Shown: one piece after another, positions 44,556-52,684 of the stretch
How the letters are laid out: each line of letters opens with the position of its first letter
Numbering within the stretch: position 1 is the stretch's first letter
Source of the DNA: Blastomonas natatoria
GTDB taxonomy: Bacteria; Pseudomonadota; Alphaproteobacteria; Sphingomonadales; Sphingomonadaceae
DNA: 64,000 nucleotides
Direction: 5' to 3'
NCBI RefSeq assembly: GCF_003201955.1
Contig: NZ_QJJM01000006.1
Coordinates: 62,001 to 126,000, forward strand
Notes under the pieces: model-generated
Seen by the model: only the letters and a program-made list of their open reading frames with translations
Databases searched by the model: none
Told to the model about the DNA's origin: nothing
Program-made: the position numbers and the translations under genes

Positions 44556-44976
44556 GCGGTTCGCCAAGATCATGGGCTCGATGGCCGCTGTGCTGCCCAA
44601 GCGTAACGTCGACGATGCGACCGGAGAGGCGATGTTGAAGATCTACCACCGGATGTTTGGACACCAGCCAGAGCCCGCGCTGGCGTTCCTCGCCAAACAG
44701 GCAATCGCGACATGCAAGTGGTTTCCGACCATCGCTGAATGCAACGAGATCTTGGCGAAGTGGAAACGACCGGCAGACCCGCGCCAAGGGGCCCGGGAGC
44801 AAATCGCCGAGGAAATGCAGGCGCGGCTAGACCGCGATATCGCCGCCCTCAGGGCTGGGCGCGTCACGCAGGCCGATGTCGACGCCTGGCCTCCCCGCTG
44901 GCGCCAGATCGGCATTACGCAGGGCTATCTCGACGCAGACGGCACGCTGCGGTTCAGCAAAGAGGGCGCGCAATGA
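44368..44976 (+). CDS. Phage replisome protein (helicase-loader-like)
   Basis: A 202-aa protein whose first 63 codons overlap the gene upstream. Helical segments (MIARSPACALPPVDPKRFAK, DDATGEAMLKIYHRMFGHQP, ALAFLAKQAIATCKWFPTIA) resemble phage helicase loaders by size and order, but no Walker motifs are visible. The assignment rests on position after the initiator. Confidence 0.65.
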   Translation: MEQTIGNLAAAVVNPDRATGFSTPALTQPWAGTMPATLSDDQMAELAMIARSPACALPPVDPKRFAKIMGSMAAVLPKRNVDDATGEAMLKIYHRMFGHQPEPALAFLAKQAIATCKWFPTIAECNEILAKWKRPADPRQGAREQIAEEMQARLDRDIAALRAGRVTQADVDAWPPRWRQIGITQGYLDADGTLRFSKEGAQ

Positions 44977-45278
44977 TGGCAACCGAAAGCCGCAGATCCG
45001 ATGGCAAGCGGCACGACACCGGGCTCGAGCGTCCGCAGCGCCCCTGCCCCCGCGATTTCCGCGAGCGCTTCCTGGAGATGGGGCACTCGAAGGAACTGAC
45101 GGAGCATTACCGCACCAACTGGCGCGTGATCGCCCGATGGATCGAAGAATCGGGCGGCGACGAACTGCGGGCCGCGCGCAGCCGGATCACCGGTTGCCCG
45201 GTTCGCCCGCACCGCAGGTCCGACCGGGCCAAGCGGTATGTGATGGGGCTGCGATTGACCGCGGCCAAGGGGGATTGA
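44973..45278 (+). CDS. Phage hypothetical protein
   Basis: A 101-aa basic protein from ATG 44973 (DFRERFLEMGHSKELTEHYR, then NWRVIARWIEESGGDELRAA). It may be a small DNA-binding protein; recurrent between replication and packaging genes. ATGA overlap with the gene before. Confidence 0.7.
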   Translation: MMATESRRSDGKRHDTGLERPQRPCPRDFRERFLEMGHSKELTEHYRTNWRVIARWIEESGGDELRAARSRITGCPVRPHRRSDRAKRYVMGLRLTAAKGD

Positions 45279-45280
45279 GC

Positions 45281-45799
45281 ATGGCGCTGACACCGAAACA
45301 GGAGGCTTTCGTCAGGGAGTACCTGATTGATCTCAACGCCACGCAGGCGGCCATACGGGCGGGCTACAGCGCCAAGACGGCAAAGCAGCAGGGGCAGCGT
45401 CTGTTGACGAATGTTGACGTGCAGGCCGCCGTTACGGACGGTCAGGCCAAGCGCGCCGAGCAGACCGGTATCGATGCCGCCTATGTACTCAATCGCCTTG
45501 TCGAGATCGACCAGATGGACGTGCTCGACATCCTGGACGATGCCATGAGCCTGAAGCCCGTTTCGGACTGGCCCAAGGTCTGGCGGCAATACCTCTCGGG
45601 GGTGGATGTAGCCGAGATGTTCGAGGGCAGCGGGGATGACCGCAGGATGGTCGGCATCCTGAAGAAGATCAAATGGCCGGATAAGGTCAAAAACCTTGAA
45701 TTGATCGGCAAGCATGTCGGGGTGCAGGCGTTCAAGGACAAGATCGAGCACAGCGGCGAGATGTCCATCAACGTGCTGCCCGAGGATGCGGCGCTGTGA
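45281..45799 (+). CDS. terS: Terminase small subunit
   Basis: DNA-recognition subunit of the packaging motor (172 aa): LTPKQEAFVREYLIDLNATQ, AAIRAGYSAKTAKQQGQRLL, VLNRLVEIDQMDVLDILDDA identify the Terminase_2 type, with an N-terminal HTH. The longer upstream frame is a shadow. It is separated from terL by one small membrane-protein gene. Confidence 0.92.
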   Translation: MALTPKQEAFVREYLIDLNATQAAIRAGYSAKTAKQQGQRLLTNVDVQAAVTDGQAKRAEQTGIDAAYVLNRLVEIDQMDVLDILDDAMSLKPVSDWPKVWRQYLSGVDVAEMFEGSGDDRRMVGILKKIKWPDKVKNLELIGKHVGVQAFKDKIEHSGEMSINVLPEDAAL

Positions 45800-45963
45800 G
45801 CCCGCGGAACGCTTTGGGTGCGACAATACTCACAATGTTCGGGGTGATCATTTTTATGATCATGCATCACGCAATAGGCCCCACGCTTGGCCCGCTGGCA
45901 TTCTTTGGGTCAATCGCTTTGGCTGCGTTGCTGATTAAGGCGGTCGATTTGTTGATTGAATGA
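45796..45963 (+). CDS. Small two-helix membrane protein between terS and terL
   Basis: A 55-aa frame starting GTG 45796 (GTGA overlap with the terS stop) and ending at the TGA that overlaps the terL ATG. Two hydrophobic segments: LTMFGVIIFMIMHHAIG and FFGSIALAALLIKAV. A holin-like or superinfection role is possible; no domain recognised. It was too short for simple ORF listing. Confidence 0.65.
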   Translation: MSPRNALGATILTMFGVIIFMIMHHAIGPTLGPLAFFGSIALAALLIKAVDLLIE

Positions 45964-47342
45964 CCACCGCCCCTGCCCCTGCCACTATCGGCCACAACGG
46001 CGGCCCGCCGATCGCCAAGCTCACCCCTAAGCAGCGCCTCGCCAACAAGCTGCTGGCGTCGGCAGCAACCTACATCATGCTGCGCGGCGGCTCGCGCTCG
46101 GGCAAGACCTTCCTGCTGTGCCGTGCGATCGTCCAGCGAGCCATCAACGCGCCTGGCTCCCGGCATGTGATATTTCGCTTCCGGTTCAACCACGCCAAGA
46201 CCAGCATCTGGGCCGATACCCTGCCCAAGGTGCTCAAGCTGTGCTTCCCGACACTGCGCGTGCGGTTCGACAAGAGCGATTTCTACGTCGAGCTTCCGAA
46301 CGGCTCGCAAATCTGGATCGCCGGCCTGGACGACAAGGAGCGCGTCGAGAAGGTGCTGGGCGCGGAATATGCGACCCTGTACTTCAACGAGAGCAGCCAG
46401 ATTCCGTGGTCGTCGGTCGAAGTGGCATTGTCTCGCCTTGCGCAGAGCGTCGAGCTCGCACCTGCCATCGCCGCTGCCACGGGGCGCACGCATCTGCCGT
46501 TGAAGGCCTATTTCGACTGCAACCCGCCCTCCAAGCTGCACTGGTCCTACCAGATGTTTCGCGCGAAGGTGAAGCCCGGCACCAAGGAACCGCTGCCGAA
46601 CCCCGAAGACTATGCCGAGATGAAGGTCAACCCTTCCGACAATGCCGAAAACCTGCCGCCCAAATATTTCGACGTGCTCGCATCGATGTCGGCCGCCAAG
46701 CGCTTGCGGTTCGAGGCTGGGGAGTGGGCTAGCGAGATCAACGGCGCGCTCTGGTCGCTGGAGGATCGCACGGCCCCGGATGGCAAGACCATTCCGGGCA
46801 TCGATGCCAACCGCGTTGCCACGGCACCCGACATGCGCCGCATCGTCGTCTCGGTTGACCCGTCCGGCACGCGCGGGGATGGCGGCGGGGACGACATCGG
46901 TATCGTCGTCGCGGGGCTGGGCATCGATGGCCGGGCCTACATCCTGCACGATGGAACCTGCCAGCTATCGCCCGAAGGCTGGGGGCGGCGCGCGGTTGAT
47001 CTCTACCACCTATACGAAGCCGATCGCATCATCGGCGAGCGCAATTACGGCGGAGACATGGTGCGGTTCACGGTGGCTACGGCGGACAAGAAGGCGGCGT
47101 TCAAGGAAGTGGTCGCATCGCGCGGCAAGGCGGTGCGCGCCGAACCCATCAGCGCGCTCTACGAGCAGGGCAAGGTCAGCCATGTCGGCACCTTCCCCGA
47201 CCTCGAAGACCAGATGTGCAATTTCACGCCCTCGGGCTATGTCGGCGAAGGCTCGCCAGACCGGGCCGATGCGCTGGTCTGGGCGCTGACCGAGCTGATG
47301 CTCGACTCGAACTATTCGTACGACCTATCCAACGCCCTCTAG
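45960..47342 (+). CDS. terL: Terminase large subunit
   Basis: Packaging ATPase/nuclease (460 aa). Walker A GGSRSGKT at 43-50, ATPase-domain strands through about residue 210, and an RNase H-like nuclease domain containing VVSVDPSGTRGDGGGDDIGI near residue 300. The TAG stop overlaps the first base of the late promoter element at 47342. Confidence 0.95.
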   Translation: MTTAPAPATIGHNGGPPIAKLTPKQRLANKLLASAATYIMLRGGSRSGKTFLLCRAIVQRAINAPGSRHVIFRFRFNHAKTSIWADTLPKVLKLCFPTLRVRFDKSDFYVELPNGSQIWIAGLDDKERVEKVLGAEYATLYFNESSQIPWSSVEVALSRLAQSVELAPAIAAATGRTHLPLKAYFDCNPPSKLHWSYQMFRAKVKPGTKEPLPNPEDYAEMKVNPSDNAENLPPKYFDVLASMSAAKRLRFEAGEWASEINGALWSLEDRTAPDGKTIPGIDANRVATAPDMRRIVVSVDPSGTRGDGGGDDIGIVVAGLGIDGRAYILHDGTCQLSPEGWGRRAVDLYHLYEADRIIGERNYGGDMVRFTVATADKKAAFKEVVASRGKAVRAEPISALYEQGKVSHVGTFPDLEDQMCNFTPSGYVGEGSPDRADALVWALTELMLDSNYSYDLSNAL

Positions 47343-47376
47343 ACGGCGGTAACACCCGCGCGCGATCCGGCATACC
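47342..47376 (+). promoter_or_regulatory. Late promoter element P1
   Basis: GACGGCGGTAAC at 47342-47353, then 17 nt and CATACC at 47371-47376. The portal ATG at 47385 lies 8 nt after the -10-like hexamer, so transcription would begin at or next to the ATG. Confidence 0.65.
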
Positions 47377-47384
47377 CCCGCATC

Positions 47385-49289
47385 ATGGGTAATCTGCTGA
47401 CCATGGCGAAAGACCGCCTGATGAACGCCATCGCGGGCACGGGCACAGGTCGCGACCCGCGCACGGCGAACGCTTACACCGCCGTCCCGATGAACCAGCA
47501 CCAGATCGCGGCCGCCTATTCCGGCTCGCCGCTGATGCGCAAGATCGTGCAGATTCCCGCCATGGACATGGTGCGCGAATGGCGCGAGTGGAAGCTGGAC
47601 GCGGAGCAGATCACCGCGGTCGAAGCGCTCGAAAAGCGGCTGATGATCCGGCAGAAGGTCCGCCAGGTCGAGGTGTTGCGCGGCATAGGTGGCGGCGCTC
47701 TCATCCTCGGCCTGCCGGGCAATCCGAGCGAGCCCGCGCCCGAGAATATCAGCCGCAACCAGCTGGCCTATGTCAATGTCGTCTCGCGCTGGCATCTCGG
47801 TTTCAGCCAGTACCAGGAAGATGCCCGCGAGCCCGGTTATCTCGATCCGATCATGTGGACGCTGACCGGACAGGGCGGGCAGCAGACCCTGCACCCCTCG
47901 CGCGTGATCCCCTTCCGCGCCGACACCACCGCCTCGCTCGCCATGATCACCAATACCGGGCATGACGCCTATTGGGGCGAGAGCACGGTGCAGCAGGTGC
48001 TCGACGCCGTGCAGGATAACGACAGCGCCCGCTCATCGTTCGCGGCGCTGGTCAACAAGGCGCGCACCCTGCGCATCGGCATCCCCCGGCTGATGGAGCT
48101 CGCCTCGACGCAAGCGGGCACGGACCAGGTTTCCGCCCGCATGTCGATCCTCGCCATGGCCGAGAGCATCCACAACGCCTTCATCTACGACGCTGGCGAT
48201 GCCGAGGGCAAAGGCGGCGAGAAGATCGACGACAGCAGCTACAGCTTCGCCGGGGCAAAGGACATTCTCAACAGCTACGGCGAGTTCGTCGCGGCTGTGT
48301 CCGACATTCCGGCCACCCGCCTGCTGGGCCGCGCACCCGAGGGCATGAACAGCAGTGGCGAGAGCCAGCAGACCGACTGGAACAAGAAGATCCGGGCGAT
48401 GCAGGAACTCGACCTTGCACCGTGCCTCGAGCGATTCGACCGCTACCTGCTGCAATCCGCAATCGGCAGCGTTCCCGATGGGCAATGGTACGAATGGGCG
48501 CCGCTCGACTTGCCCGACCAGAAGGCCGAGGCGGAACGACGCAAGGCCGAGGCCGAGACGATCAAGATCATTCAGGAAACCGCGACCATCCCCGACCGCG
48601 CGTTTGCTCAGGCGGTGCAGTCGTGGGCGATCGATGAGGGCATGTGGCCCGAGCTTGAGGCTGCGCTGATGCCGCTTTCCGATGATGAGCGATATGGGCT
48701 GGAGCAGGCTGACCCGAGCGATGATGATCTTGGTGGCAACTCAGCGGAAGGAGGTGATCCAGATCCAGCGAACGGCGCGAGCGTGGACGATTCGCGCCGG
48801 ATGAACGACGCCACCCCGCGCCCGCTCTACGTGCACCGCAAGCTGCTCAACAGCGCCGATCTGATCGCATGGGCCAAAGCGCAGGGAATTGCTACGACCA
48901 TCGACGGCAGCGACATGCATGTCACCATCGCGTTCAGCCGCCAGCCCATCGACTGGCTGAAGGTCGAGGCGAACGACTGGAACGAGGAAAAGGACGGTAC
49001 GCTCGTCATCAATCCCGGCGGCCCGCGTCTGGTTGAGCGACTGGGCAAGGATGGCGAGGCCGTGGTGCTGCTGTTTGGATCGTCGCGCCTCTCATGGCGG
49101 CATGAACAGATCCGCAATGCCGGTGCATCATGGGATTGGCCGGAATATCAGCCGCACGTCACGATTTCCTACAACGCGCCCGAGGTGGATGTGGACGCGA
49201 TCGAGCCCTATCGCGGTGTCTTGCGGTTCGGGCCGGAAATCTTCGAAGATTTGGACGATGATTGGAAGGCCAAGGTCAAGGAAAGCTGA
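47385..49289 (+). CDS. Portal protein fused to an Acb1-type anti-CBASS phosphoesterase
   Basis: A 634-aa protein. Residues 1 to about 400 form a phage portal of the Acb1-linked (formerly DUF1073) family: PMNQHQIAAAYSGSPLMRKI, AYWGESTVQQVLDAVQDNDS, NSSGESQQTDWNKKIRAMQE. After an acidic linker, residues about 490-634 carry two H-x-T motifs, H512-T514 (DMHVTIAF) and H591-T593 (PHVTISY), as in 2H phosphoesterases and phage Acb1, which degrade the cyclic nucleotides of CBASS defence. The portal ring has 12 copies (family knowledge), so the fused domain would be delivered or displayed at that number. Confidence 0.85.
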   Translation: MGNLLTMAKDRLMNAIAGTGTGRDPRTANAYTAVPMNQHQIAAAYSGSPLMRKIVQIPAMDMVREWREWKLDAEQITAVEALEKRLMIRQKVRQVEVLRGIGGGALILGLPGNPSEPAPENISRNQLAYVNVVSRWHLGFSQYQEDAREPGYLDPIMWTLTGQGGQQTLHPSRVIPFRADTTASLAMITNTGHDAYWGESTVQQVLDAVQDNDSARSSFAALVNKARTLRIGIPRLMELASTQAGTDQVSARMSILAMAESIHNAFIYDAGDAEGKGGEKIDDSSYSFAGAKDILNSYGEFVAAVSDIPATRLLGRAPEGMNSSGESQQTDWNKKIRAMQELDLAPCLERFDRYLLQSAIGSVPDGQWYEWAPLDLPDQKAEAERRKAEAETIKIIQETATIPDRAFAQAVQSWAIDEGMWPELEAALMPLSDDERYGLEQADPSDDDLGGNSAEGGDPDPANGASVDDSRRMNDATPRPLYVHRKLLNSADLIAWAKAQGIATTIDGSDMHVTIAFSRQPIDWLKVEANDWNEEKDGTLVINPGGPRLVERLGKDGEAVVLLFGSSRLSWRHEQIRNAGASWDWPEYQPHVTISYNAPEVDVDAIEPYRGVLRFGPEIFEDLDDDWKAKVKES

Positions 49290-49624
49290 TGATGAACGAC
49301 CCCGCCTTGATGCTTATCGCGCTCATCGGCGCTCACTGCCTGTTCGACTATGCCGGACAGGGCGATTTTATGTCCAAGGCCAAGAACCGCACGACAGCCA
49401 TCCCCGGCGTGCCGTGGCAGACCGTTCTTGCCAGCCATGCTGCAATCCATGGCGCAGCGGCATCGCTTATTACTGGCGTCTGGTGGGTGTTCTTTGCCGA
49501 GGCTGCCATTCATTTCATGACCGACGATGCCAAGTGCCAGGGCAGGATCAGCTTTAATGCCGATCAAGCAATCCATATCGGCTGCAAGCTCGCATGGTGG
49601 GGCCTCGCCATAGGTTTGACCTGA
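49289..49624 (+). CDS. DUF3307 membrane protein
   Basis: A 111-aa protein with three hydrophobic segments (ALMLIALIGAHCLFDYAG, LITGVWWVFFAEAAIHF, IHIGCKLAWWGLAIG) and conserved HCLFDYAGQGDFMSKAKN and HAAIHG, matching the DUF3307 phage/bacterial family. Located between portal and head morphogenesis genes. Function unknown; possibly entry exclusion. Confidence 0.8.
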   Translation: MMNDPALMLIALIGAHCLFDYAGQGDFMSKAKNRTTAIPGVPWQTVLASHAAIHGAAASLITGVWWVFFAEAAIHFMTDDAKCQGRISFNADQAIHIGCKLAWWGLAIGLT

Positions 49625-50475
49625 TGGCGTCCGTTGACCTCGCCACCCTGACCCGCCGCGCCAAGAACCCCCGCCGCCGCGTCATCACCCTGCGCCCGAT
49701 CACCCCGCCCGCGCTACAGGCGACCGCGCTCTACACCAGCGTCTACGCCCCGGTCATCGCCATCTGGTCCGCCTCGCTGGAAAGCATCACCGCCGCCTAT
49801 GCGCAGTCGCTGAGCGAGCTGCAAACCGACGCCCCGGCTGATGTCACCGCGCGCATCGAGGCCGCATCGTCGTCCGTATCTGGCGTCATCGTGTCGCTGC
49901 GGTTCGCGATCGGGCGCTGGTCCGAGAGCGTCGAGGCATGGCATCGCAGGCGGTGGATTGGCAATGTGCTGACTGCAACGAATGTGTCGCTGGAAACCCT
50001 CATCGGCGCATCGGACGTTCGCGCAACCCTCGCCACCGTGATCGAGCGCAACGTCGCGCTCGTGTCGTCAGTTTCGGACGAGACCAGGCGCAGGATCGCG
50101 GATGCCGCCTTTCGCGGGCTGACCGAGCGCAAGCCGGCTGCGGAGTTCGCGAAGGAGATACGCGGGTTTGTCGATATGTCGCGCCGCCGCGCCAAGAACA
50201 TAGCCGCTGACCAATTGGTAAAACTTGGGTCAGAGCTTAATCAGGAGAGGCGACGGCAGGCTGGCATTGATTCCGTGGAATGGGTCAGCTCGGGCAAGAT
50301 CAATTATCGACCTGAACACAAAGCGCGCAACGGCAACCTGTATTCCGAAAACGCCGATCGCATAGGCCAAAAGTATCAGGGCAAGATCATCAAAAAGCCA
50401 CCCCCGGCAGACGATCGCGCTGGCGTGCCAATCAACTGCGCATGTACGGAAAGAGCAGTTTTGATTTTGGATTAA
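49624..50475 (+). CDS. Minor head / head morphogenesis protein (Mu F-like)
   Basis: A 283-aa protein of the phage head morphogenesis family, with helical segments (IADAAFRGLTERKPAAEFAK, DMSRRRAKNIAADQLVKLGS) and the signature C-terminus VEWVSSGKINYRPEHKARNG...NCACTER. It connects portal and capsid. TGATG overlap with the DUF3307 gene. Confidence 0.88.
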   Translation: MASVDLATLTRRAKNPRRRVITLRPITPPALQATALYTSVYAPVIAIWSASLESITAAYAQSLSELQTDAPADVTARIEAASSSVSGVIVSLRFAIGRWSESVEAWHRRRWIGNVLTATNVSLETLIGASDVRATLATVIERNVALVSSVSDETRRRIADAAFRGLTERKPAAEFAKEIRGFVDMSRRRAKNIAADQLVKLGSELNQERRRQAGIDSVEWVSSGKINYRPEHKARNGNLYSENADRIGQKYQGKIIKKPPPADDRAGVPINCACTERAVLILD

Positions 50476-50489
50476 TGGCCATCTATGCT
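50461..50489 (+). promoter_or_regulatory. Sigma70-like promoter of an inserted cassette
   Basis: TTGATT (50461-50466), a 17-nt spacer and TATGCT (50484-50489), inside the very end of the head protein gene. It would drive the small genes at 50559-51030 independently of phage late transcription. Confidence 0.55.
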
Positions 50490-50498
50490 ACTTAATTC

Positions 50499-50531
50499 GG
50501 GCTGGAACAGTGGTTGCACACTGCCCAGCCC
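50499..50531 (+). other. Strong stem-loop at the cassette 5' end
   Basis: GGGCTGG/CCAGCCC outer stem and CAGTG/CACTG inner stem around loop GTTGCA. Just after the predicted start site of the preceding promoter. Not followed by a T-run; may protect the mRNA or terminate late transcription weakly. Confidence 0.6.
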
Positions 50532-50558
50532 TGACCACAAACGAAGGATGATTTCGAT

Positions 50559-50708
50559 ATGGCTAATCGACCAATATGCACCGCGCCAGGATGTGACAAG
50601 CCCTGTGGACTAAAGATGCTTACGGGTATGGCGAGGATCTTAAAGGCCCCGGCACAATCGGGGTTGATGGGTGGGTGTTGCCAGAAGATATTGTCCGCGC
50701 CGTCCTGA
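50559..50708 (+). CDS. Small Cys-containing ORF at the head of the cassette
   Basis: ATG 50559 with AAGGATG upstream reads MANRPICTAPGCDKPCGLKM, then stops at 50706. A possible zinc site (CTAPGC, CG) suggests a start domain of a longer protein. The remaining frame (50597-50848) lacks its own ATG but reads a real protein end, so this may be the front of a frameshifted gene. Confidence 0.4.
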   Translation: MANRPICTAPGCDKPCGLKMLTGMARILKAPAQSGLMGGCCQKILSAPS

Positions 50709-50848
50709 CCGCGATCCGGAAGCCGGATGAGGCGATGGTTGAAGCTGGGGTTCTTGCGCCAAACTATCTAGAAGACCAGAGCTCAAAGCGCGGCTGCGCC
50801 AACATCTACACCGCCATGATCGACGCCATTCTGGCAGGGGGTGAGTGA
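50597..50848 (+). pseudogene. Frameshifted phage protein fragment
   Basis: The +2-shifted frame reads GYGEDLKGPGTIGVDGWVLP, EDIVRAVLTAIRKPDEAMVE, and RGCANIYTAMIDAILAGGE, ending at TGA 50846-50848. The AIRKPDEAMVEAG...AMIDAILAGG ending is common in phage and rhizobial-phage small proteins. No start codon fits before position 50675 (GTG), so a frameshift from the 50559 ORF, or decay, is the simplest explanation. Confidence 0.45.
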
Positions 50849-51030
50849 TGGGTGATCGGCGACATGGGGATTCCCATATCGACCTTTCGAAGGCCAACCC
50901 GGCGCGCGTGATGCAGGGCATTGCCGAACATATCGTGCCACCGCACATGCGCGGCGATGATTGGGATGCCCGATGGCAGGCAATGGCCGACTATTGCGAG
51001 CAGCCAGCGGAGATAACCACTCCTACCTGA
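50848..51030 (+). CDS. Small hypothetical protein
   Basis: A 60-aa protein from ATG 50848, which forms a TGATG overlap with the stop before it. Contains HIDLSKANPARVMQGIAEHI and PPHMRGDDWDARWQAMADYC. Unrecognised but protein-like. Confidence 0.6.
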   Translation: MGDRRHGDSHIDLSKANPARVMQGIAEHIVPPHMRGDDWDARWQAMADYCEQPAEITTPT

Positions 51031-51041
51031 CTGTACCCTAA

Positions 51042-51076
51042 GACGGCGGTAACGCCCCACCCGACCACGGTTTATC
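51042..51076 (+). promoter_or_regulatory. Late promoter element P2
   Basis: GACGGCGGTAAC at 51042-51053, 17 nt, TTTATC at 51071-51076. ATG 51086 is 9 nt after the hexamer. No Shine-Dalgarno is needed if the mRNA is leaderless. Confidence 0.65.
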
Positions 51077-51085
51077 CCGTGGGGC

Positions 51086-52207
51086 ATGATCGCATTCGAC
51101 CATCTGACGCTCGACGCTCGCAAGACCACCAAGGAAGGATTCTTAGCGGTTCGAGCCCGCGCAGCCAGGACCGGCCTCTACGATTACGCCGGGTCCGAGG
51201 TTGACCCCGATAACGCCCACGGCCTGCGCGACAAGGCGGTGGTCAAGGTCTATCGCAGCGGCGACCAGGTATTCGACCGCGCCAGCATTGCCAGCTTCAT
51301 CGGCAAGCCCATCACCAACGATCACCCCGCAACCGCAGTGACCGCCGACAACTGGCGCGAGCATGCGCGCGGGACCGTCATGGGCGCTGTCCGTGATGGC
51401 GAATATGTCTCGTTCGACCTGATGCTGACCGATGCCGCCGCGATCGCTGCGGTCAAGTCCGGCAAGCGCGAGCTGTCGAACGGCTACCAGACCACGCTCG
51501 ACTTTACCCCCGGCACCACGCCCGAGGGGCACGCTTACGATGTCAAGCAGACGGCCATCGTCGGCAATCACATCGCCCTGGTCGATCGTGGTCGCGCTGG
51601 CCCCGAATGTCGAATCGCCGACGCCATCGCTGTTTGTGACGCCAACCCTGCGGCAGTCGCCGCGCTTCAAGAAGGAAATGCCGTGAAGAAGATCACATTG
51701 GACGGCCTGCAGGTCGATCTGTCGGACGCCGATGCGGTGTCTGCGGCCATCGCCAAGCTGCAGGACAAGGCGAGCACCGCCGAAGCCGCGCTGGCGGATG
51801 CGAATGCCAAGCTCTCGACCGCAGCCGGTGAAAGGGCCGCGCTGGAAAAGCAGCTGGCCGACGCCAATACCAAGCTCGAGCCCGCCTCGCTCGACAAGCT
51901 CGTCGCCGATCGCGCCGCGCTGATCGTCAAGGCGAAGGCCGTCAAGGCCGACATCGTGACCGATGGCAAGACCGATGCCGATATCCGCAAGGAAGTCGTG
52001 ACCGCCAAGCTGGGCGATGCGGCTGCGGGCATGGATGACGCGGCGATTTCCGGCGCCTTCGCGGTGCTTTCGGCTGATGTGAAAAAGGCCACGCCGGAAA
52101 TCCACAATCTGCCGAGCGTGACCGCCACCGATGCGCAGTCTGCCGAAGCCAAGGCGTTCGCCGATTCTGTCGCCAACCTCAACGCATGGCGCAAGGCCAA
52201 GGCTTAA
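51086..52207 (+). CDS. DUF2213 prohead protease-like / scaffold protein
   Basis: A 373-aa protein. Residues 1-180 match DUF2213: HGLRDKAVVKVYRSGDQVFD, SFIGKPITNDHPATAV, SNGYQTTLDFTPGTTPEGHA, VGNHIALVDRGRAGPECRIA. After about residue 190 a long Ala/Asp/Lys-rich coiled coil (AAIAKLQDKASTAEAALADA) looks like a scaffold. Likely matures the head shell; catalytic residues not assigned. Confidence 0.82.
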   Translation: MIAFDHLTLDARKTTKEGFLAVRARAARTGLYDYAGSEVDPDNAHGLRDKAVVKVYRSGDQVFDRASIASFIGKPITNDHPATAVTADNWREHARGTVMGAVRDGEYVSFDLMLTDAAAIAAVKSGKRELSNGYQTTLDFTPGTTPEGHAYDVKQTAIVGNHIALVDRGRAGPECRIADAIAVCDANPAAVAALQEGNAVKKITLDGLQVDLSDADAVSAAIAKLQDKASTAEAALADANAKLSTAAGERAALEKQLADANTKLEPASLDKLVADRAALIVKAKAVKADIVTDGKTDADIRKEVVTAKLGDAAAGMDDAAISGAFAVLSADVKKATPEIHNLPSVTATDAQSAEAKAFADSVANLNAWRKAKA

Positions 52208-52219
52208 GGAGAAACCGAA

Positions 52220-52675
52220 ATGCCTGCACTCCAGACCACTTATCCGCTGAACCAGGATGCCGGTTTTCCCGGTATGCACGCCGACATGGCCGAGTGGGAC
52301 GCGCGCACTCGCACCGCAACGGCCGCGATCAATTTCGGCGTCCCCGTCCAGCGCAATGGTGCGGAAGGTTGCCAGACCCTCGCATCCGGCGGCGAATACA
52401 TCGGTATCGCCGGTGTCCGCCGCGTGACCAACGCATCCGGCGACGGATATGCCGCTGGCGACAACGTGCCGGTCGCAGATGAAGGCTGCTTTTTCGTGTT
52501 GGCCGATGCCGCCATCGCGGTCGGTGCCGCCCTCAACTTCAACACTGCGTCCGGTCGGTGGACCACGGCTGCAACCTCCGGGACCGTCATTGCTGTGCCG
52601 CAGAGCGAAGCGGAAACCGCTGCATCCGGTGCCGGTGCAATCTTCAAGGTGCGGCTGCGCCGCATCCCCTCGTAA
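52220..52675 (+). CDS. Head cement / decoration protein
   Basis: A 151-aa protein beginning MPALQTTYPLNQDAGFPGMH, with beta-rich DNVPVADEGCFFVLADAAIA and a C-terminal FKVRLRRIPS. It matches the 'structural cement Gp24-like' group between scaffold and major capsid genes. AAGGAG RBS. Confidence 0.78.
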   Translation: MPALQTTYPLNQDAGFPGMHADMAEWDARTRTATAAINFGVPVQRNGAEGCQTLASGGEYIGIAGVRRVTNASGDGYAAGDNVPVADEGCFFVLADAAIAVGAALNFNTASGRWTTAATSGTVIAVPQSEAETAASGAGAIFKVRLRRIPS

Positions 52676-52684
52676 TCAAGGATT

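Noticed and set aside
51143-52279. 378-aa antisense frame over the DUF2213 gene
   Set aside because: Composition is that of a shadow and the plus-strand protein has a recognised domain.
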